Notes under the pieces: model-generated
Database searches by the model: none
What the model saw: only the letters and a program-made list of their open reading frames with translations
What the model was told of the DNA's origin: nothing
Shown here: positions 61,295-64,000 of the stretch, piece after piece
Layout of the letters: each line of letters opens with the position of its first letter
How positions within the stretch are numbered: position 1 is the first letter of the stretch
Program-made: the position numbers and the translations under genes
Source of the DNA: Lindgomyces ingoldianus
Taxonomy: Eukaryota > Ascomycota > Dothideomycetes > Pleosporales > Lindgomycetaceae
Reading direction: 5' to 3'
Assembly: GCF_010093535.1 (NCBI RefSeq)
Contig: NW_022985169.1
Span: forward strand, 1,434,144 to 1,498,143
Length of the DNA: 64,000 nt

Positions 61295-61888
61295 TGTTAT
61301 AATCCTTGCTTTATAAAGGCACTTAGGTCTTATAATATTCCTAGGGGGAAGTAGGACAGAGGGTAGAGGCTAACTAGTAGGGTGTACAGTTCTACGTACA
61401 GGCTAATAGGCTTATTAGAGAGGGATAGAGTGACTAGATTATAGTTTACCCTTTATGCAGCAGTAGGGAGGCTAGGGTTAAACAGTCCTGTTAGATAGAA
61501 TTAGAGGTATATATAGTGTAAGATATATAAATAGTATTATAGCTCTTTAGAAAGCTAAATGCTACTTAGTTTATATAGAGAATAAACTAAATATTAAACA
61601 CACCTTCTAAAGGTTGTTTAATGTGGGAGCTATATACATATGCTAGGGGCGCTAAGGGGAGCTAGTAGGAGCTTATAGAAGTCTGCTAAGGAGAGCTCCT
61701 ATGAGCTCTCTTGGGCTCCCTGGACTCGTGGCCTGTCTTCCTATTGGACCACGCATTCCTCCGTTACCGCGGGCAGCTGTGCTGCCCCCGTGCCCTCCGA
61801 CTGGTTCATAAGCGAGTCCTGTCCCAATCCAGCTAGATTGTGGAGCACTGCCGGTGGAGTTACGCTGGTCCAGCCATAGACCGTAACA
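61295..61888 (-). repeat. Element D LTR (5')
   Basis: 594 bp, same length as its partner. Its last 200 bp (61690-61888) keep CpG and TpG sites that are mutated in the left LTR, while its first 50 bp are more mutated than the left LTR. Confidence 0.87.
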
Positions 61889-61893
61889 AAGGA

Positions 61894-62796
61894 CACCTAC
61901 TAGATAAAAGGAAATTCTAACACTTATAACAGTGTAAGCAGAACAGCAAGGACGCTAATAGAGAGAAGAGTGTTTGCAGTTACAGAGCTCTCTATGCGCT
62001 AGCCACCAACACTCCTTTAGCGTACTGCTGCCTAGCAATGCCACCTGCTGCAGCCTAGAGCTATTGGTGGCCTTAAGTCACATGATGGGTTCATCTAGTA
62101 CTATATAAACCCGTAGTTGCCCTCCTTTAGCAATACAATCCAGTTCCTCATGTCTTTAGTGCTCTACATAGCTTTACAAAGAGCCTACATGTTACAACCT
62201 ATAATTAGACTGTAAGTTACTAGCCTAGAGTGCCCTACTGTTTAAATAAACAAGGCTAGAATCCTTTTGTCACCCTACCTGTTAAGTCACGTGACCTAAC
62301 AGACAAGGAATAGACGGAGCTACTAGACTAATGCATAGCTAAATGCATTATCTAATAAGCAAAGAATGTTTAAGCGCAAATAAGCATTGTTGCGCGCAGT
62401 AGAAAACAGTTACAGAAGAGTGCTTAGTAACACTTAACAACATGCAACCTTATGTATATAGTTTAGATCCTAACTATTACTAGAAAGTTATAATTAAAGT
62501 TTTATTTATTATTATATAAACTAAGTAGCATTACTACTTTATAATAAGAGTAATAGTAATTATATATTTTACACTATATATACCTTCTATCTTATTTTAT
62601 TTAGAACTGTTTAACCTAAGCACCTTATACTACTGTTAAAGGGCAAACTACAGTTAGCTACACCTCCCTGCTCTAGTAGCTACGCCTTAGCAGCCTGTAC
62701 ACCCGCTTAGACTAAGTTCCCTATTCCCTCCGAACACCTAACCCACCTCTAGGCCCAGAGTACCTCGGATACCATTTCCCCGAGGTAAAGATTGTA
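61894..62796. other. Flank of element D with part of a D-like LTR
   Basis: 61894-62300 keeps moderate GC but shows no gene. From about 62560 to 62796, read on the minus strand, the sequence follows the plan of the first 240 bp of the D LTR (end GTTACAATC, GTACAGGCTG, GTTTGCCCTTTA) but is well diverged, suggesting a related family. The Y element sits at the TA in its terminal GTTAC. Confidence 0.45.
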
Positions 62797-63911
62797 ACGT
62801 ACCTAACGGGTTGGCTGGCCACACAGGTTGGCTGGCCACTTTTGCTAAGCCTCTACTAAAACCACCCTATTCTCTTGCAAAACAGCCCACTTTAGCCCTA
62901 TATAAAGTAATACAACATAAGATATTATTTAGAGTCTACTTCTACTACTTGCTTATATGTATATAAGTTATGCTTAGTCTAATTACACTACCTATATTGC
63001 TTTTAACTTAGCTTACCTTCTTTAGCGTGCACTTATGTCTTTAGCTTCTTTCTATTACTACGCGCTTTAAACTCCTTTAGAGCAGTTAGATAAGCCCTAT
63101 TCTTAACTATTAAAGTCTTTTTTGCTTAAATCTGCTTCCTTTTATGTAATTTATATTACATAGCAGCCTTATTTACTACTTAAAGCTTTGTAATTTTATA
63201 GCCTACTTTATTATATTAATACTCTAGATAACTATTATCTACTTTTTATTACCTTACTATATTGCCTTTAGCTATTTTTGTCTCTTTAAAGCTGTAATAA
63301 CTGCTCTAGTTAATATCTAGCTTATTATAAAGCTTAACTTATTAAAGTTATACTTATCTTTATCCTAGATACTATACTTAGCTTTTATGTTAGCTACTAG
63401 GCAAAACTAGCCTTAAATAACTTCTAGATCTTTATAAAGCGCTTTCTTATAATTATACTTATAATTAAACATTATTATAAACTTAGAGCAGTGCTTAACC
63501 TATATACTAGGCTAGTTTAAGCTAACCTAGCCTAGATTGCGCTCTGTAGGCAAGGAATTAGCTATATTAGCTATAGCTGTAAGCCTAAGGGGAAATCTGT
63601 GTGTAATAAGCTTAAGTATGTACTTAACAACTACCTTCTTCTTAAGCTTAGTTAGATTCCTTAATTTAGGCTAGCATTCTGCTTATAAAGGCTGTCTAGC
63701 GCGTTAATTGTTTAGTGTTATGTAAAAGACATTATAAATAGCTGCAGCATGTTATAAGAAGAGTTTTAAGTCTTATTTAAAAGCCTAAAGAGCAAGCTGT
63801 ATCTAATGTTCTTTAGAAGATTTAATCTAGTGTTGTTGTCAAGGCATTATGTAGATAGGTAGAGTTTAGTAAGGGCTTAGCAAAAGTGGCCGGCCAACCT
63901 GTTAGGTACGT
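62797..63911. mobile_element. TIR element Y (copy 2), 1,115 bp
   Basis: From ACGTACCTAACGGGTTGGC to the inverse ending GTTAGGTACGT, flanked by TA. Only about the first 55-60 bp are inverted repeats; the interior is not palindromic. The left end has a doubled GGTTGGCTGGCCAC motif. The right half (about 63210-63911) is clearly related to both arms of X. No coding frame. Confidence 0.75.
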
Positions 63912-64000
63912 TATTTATAAAGTTTTTTTAAAAAATAATAAGTAACTAACACACTAAATAACTTTTTTAAGCTAATTATATAGCTAACTTATAAAAGCTA
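63912..64000. mobile_element. Internal X-like fragment at window end
   Basis: After the TA that bounds Y, the last bases match the X arm (AAAAAATAATAA, GCTAATTATATAGCTAAC) about 200 bp from its end. It is probably an X copy interrupted by Y and continuing past the window. Confidence 0.5.

Larger units (their letters stand above)
52616..61888 (-). mobile_element. Ty3/gypsy element D with 594-bp LTRs, containing two later insertions
   Basis: 9,273 bp, flanked by a perfect 5-bp duplication AAGGA (52611-52615 and 61889-61893). Minus orientation: a polypurine tract (AGAGAGGAGGGGCAGCG on the minus strand) abuts the left LTR, and the RT box VYLDNVLIYLKD is read on the minus strand near 56575-56615. 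The body is RIP-saturated. A solo copia E LTR (54076-54546) and a complete X element (58572-59671) inserted into it. Removing both leaves about 7.7 kb, normal for a gypsy element. Confidence 0.86.

Overview
The window looks like a chromosome segment of a filamentous ascomycete (Pezizomycotina). Genes carry short GT-AG introns of about 46-121 bp with CTAAC/CTGAC-like branch sites. Most of the window is very AT-rich, with TpA in excess, CpA/TpG and CpG scarce, and retroelement reading frames full of TAA/TAG. That is the footprint of repeat-induced point mutation (RIP). I cannot name the species.

Layout: (1) 1-8.7 kb, nested RIP-mutated Ty3/gypsy elements (family A) lying in a terminal-inverted-repeat element, which itself lies in a second gypsy family (B). 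(2) 9.4-22.7 kb, a normal-GC island with four genes: a five-LysM secreted protein (minus strand), an unrecognised acidic protein (plus), a 16-exon, about 1,750-residue GH18 chitinase with two chitin-binding modules and a killer-toxin-like long C-terminus (minus), and a divergently transcribed four-LysM protein (plus) that carries an apparent one-base frameshift. (3) 23.0-41.8 kb, a TIR element (Y) split by a complete chromodomain-bearing gypsy element (B), an unclassified stretch, nested palindromic TIR elements (X), and a complete Ty1/copia element (E). (4) 41.8-44.9 kb, a second small normal-GC island holding an intact NUF2 kinetochore gene. (5) 44.9-64 kb, more X elements, a gypsy pol remnant (F), a 9.3-kb gypsy element (D) that contains a solo copia LTR with an expanded 10-bp minisatellite and a complete X element, and a Y element.

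How it works together: the 9.8-22.4 kb genes look like a chitin-active secreted module. The chitinase shares an 826-bp divergent promoter region with one LysM protein, and a second LysM gene lies about 8 kb from the chitinase start. Such groupings are known for subgroup C chitinases of filamentous fungi, thought to act on fungal or self cell walls with LysM proteins binding chitin. The repeats are well resolved: four LTR elements or LTRs (A inner, B, E, D) have paired LTRs of equal length and perfect 5-bp target duplications, and a solo E LTR also has one. Their order of insertion can be read directly.

Most notable: the X family, 1,100-bp near-palindromes bounded by TA and apparently made of two inverted copies of the right half of the related Y element; and the 10-bp repeat expansion (3 to 20 units) that exactly accounts for the 170-bp length difference between E LTRs.
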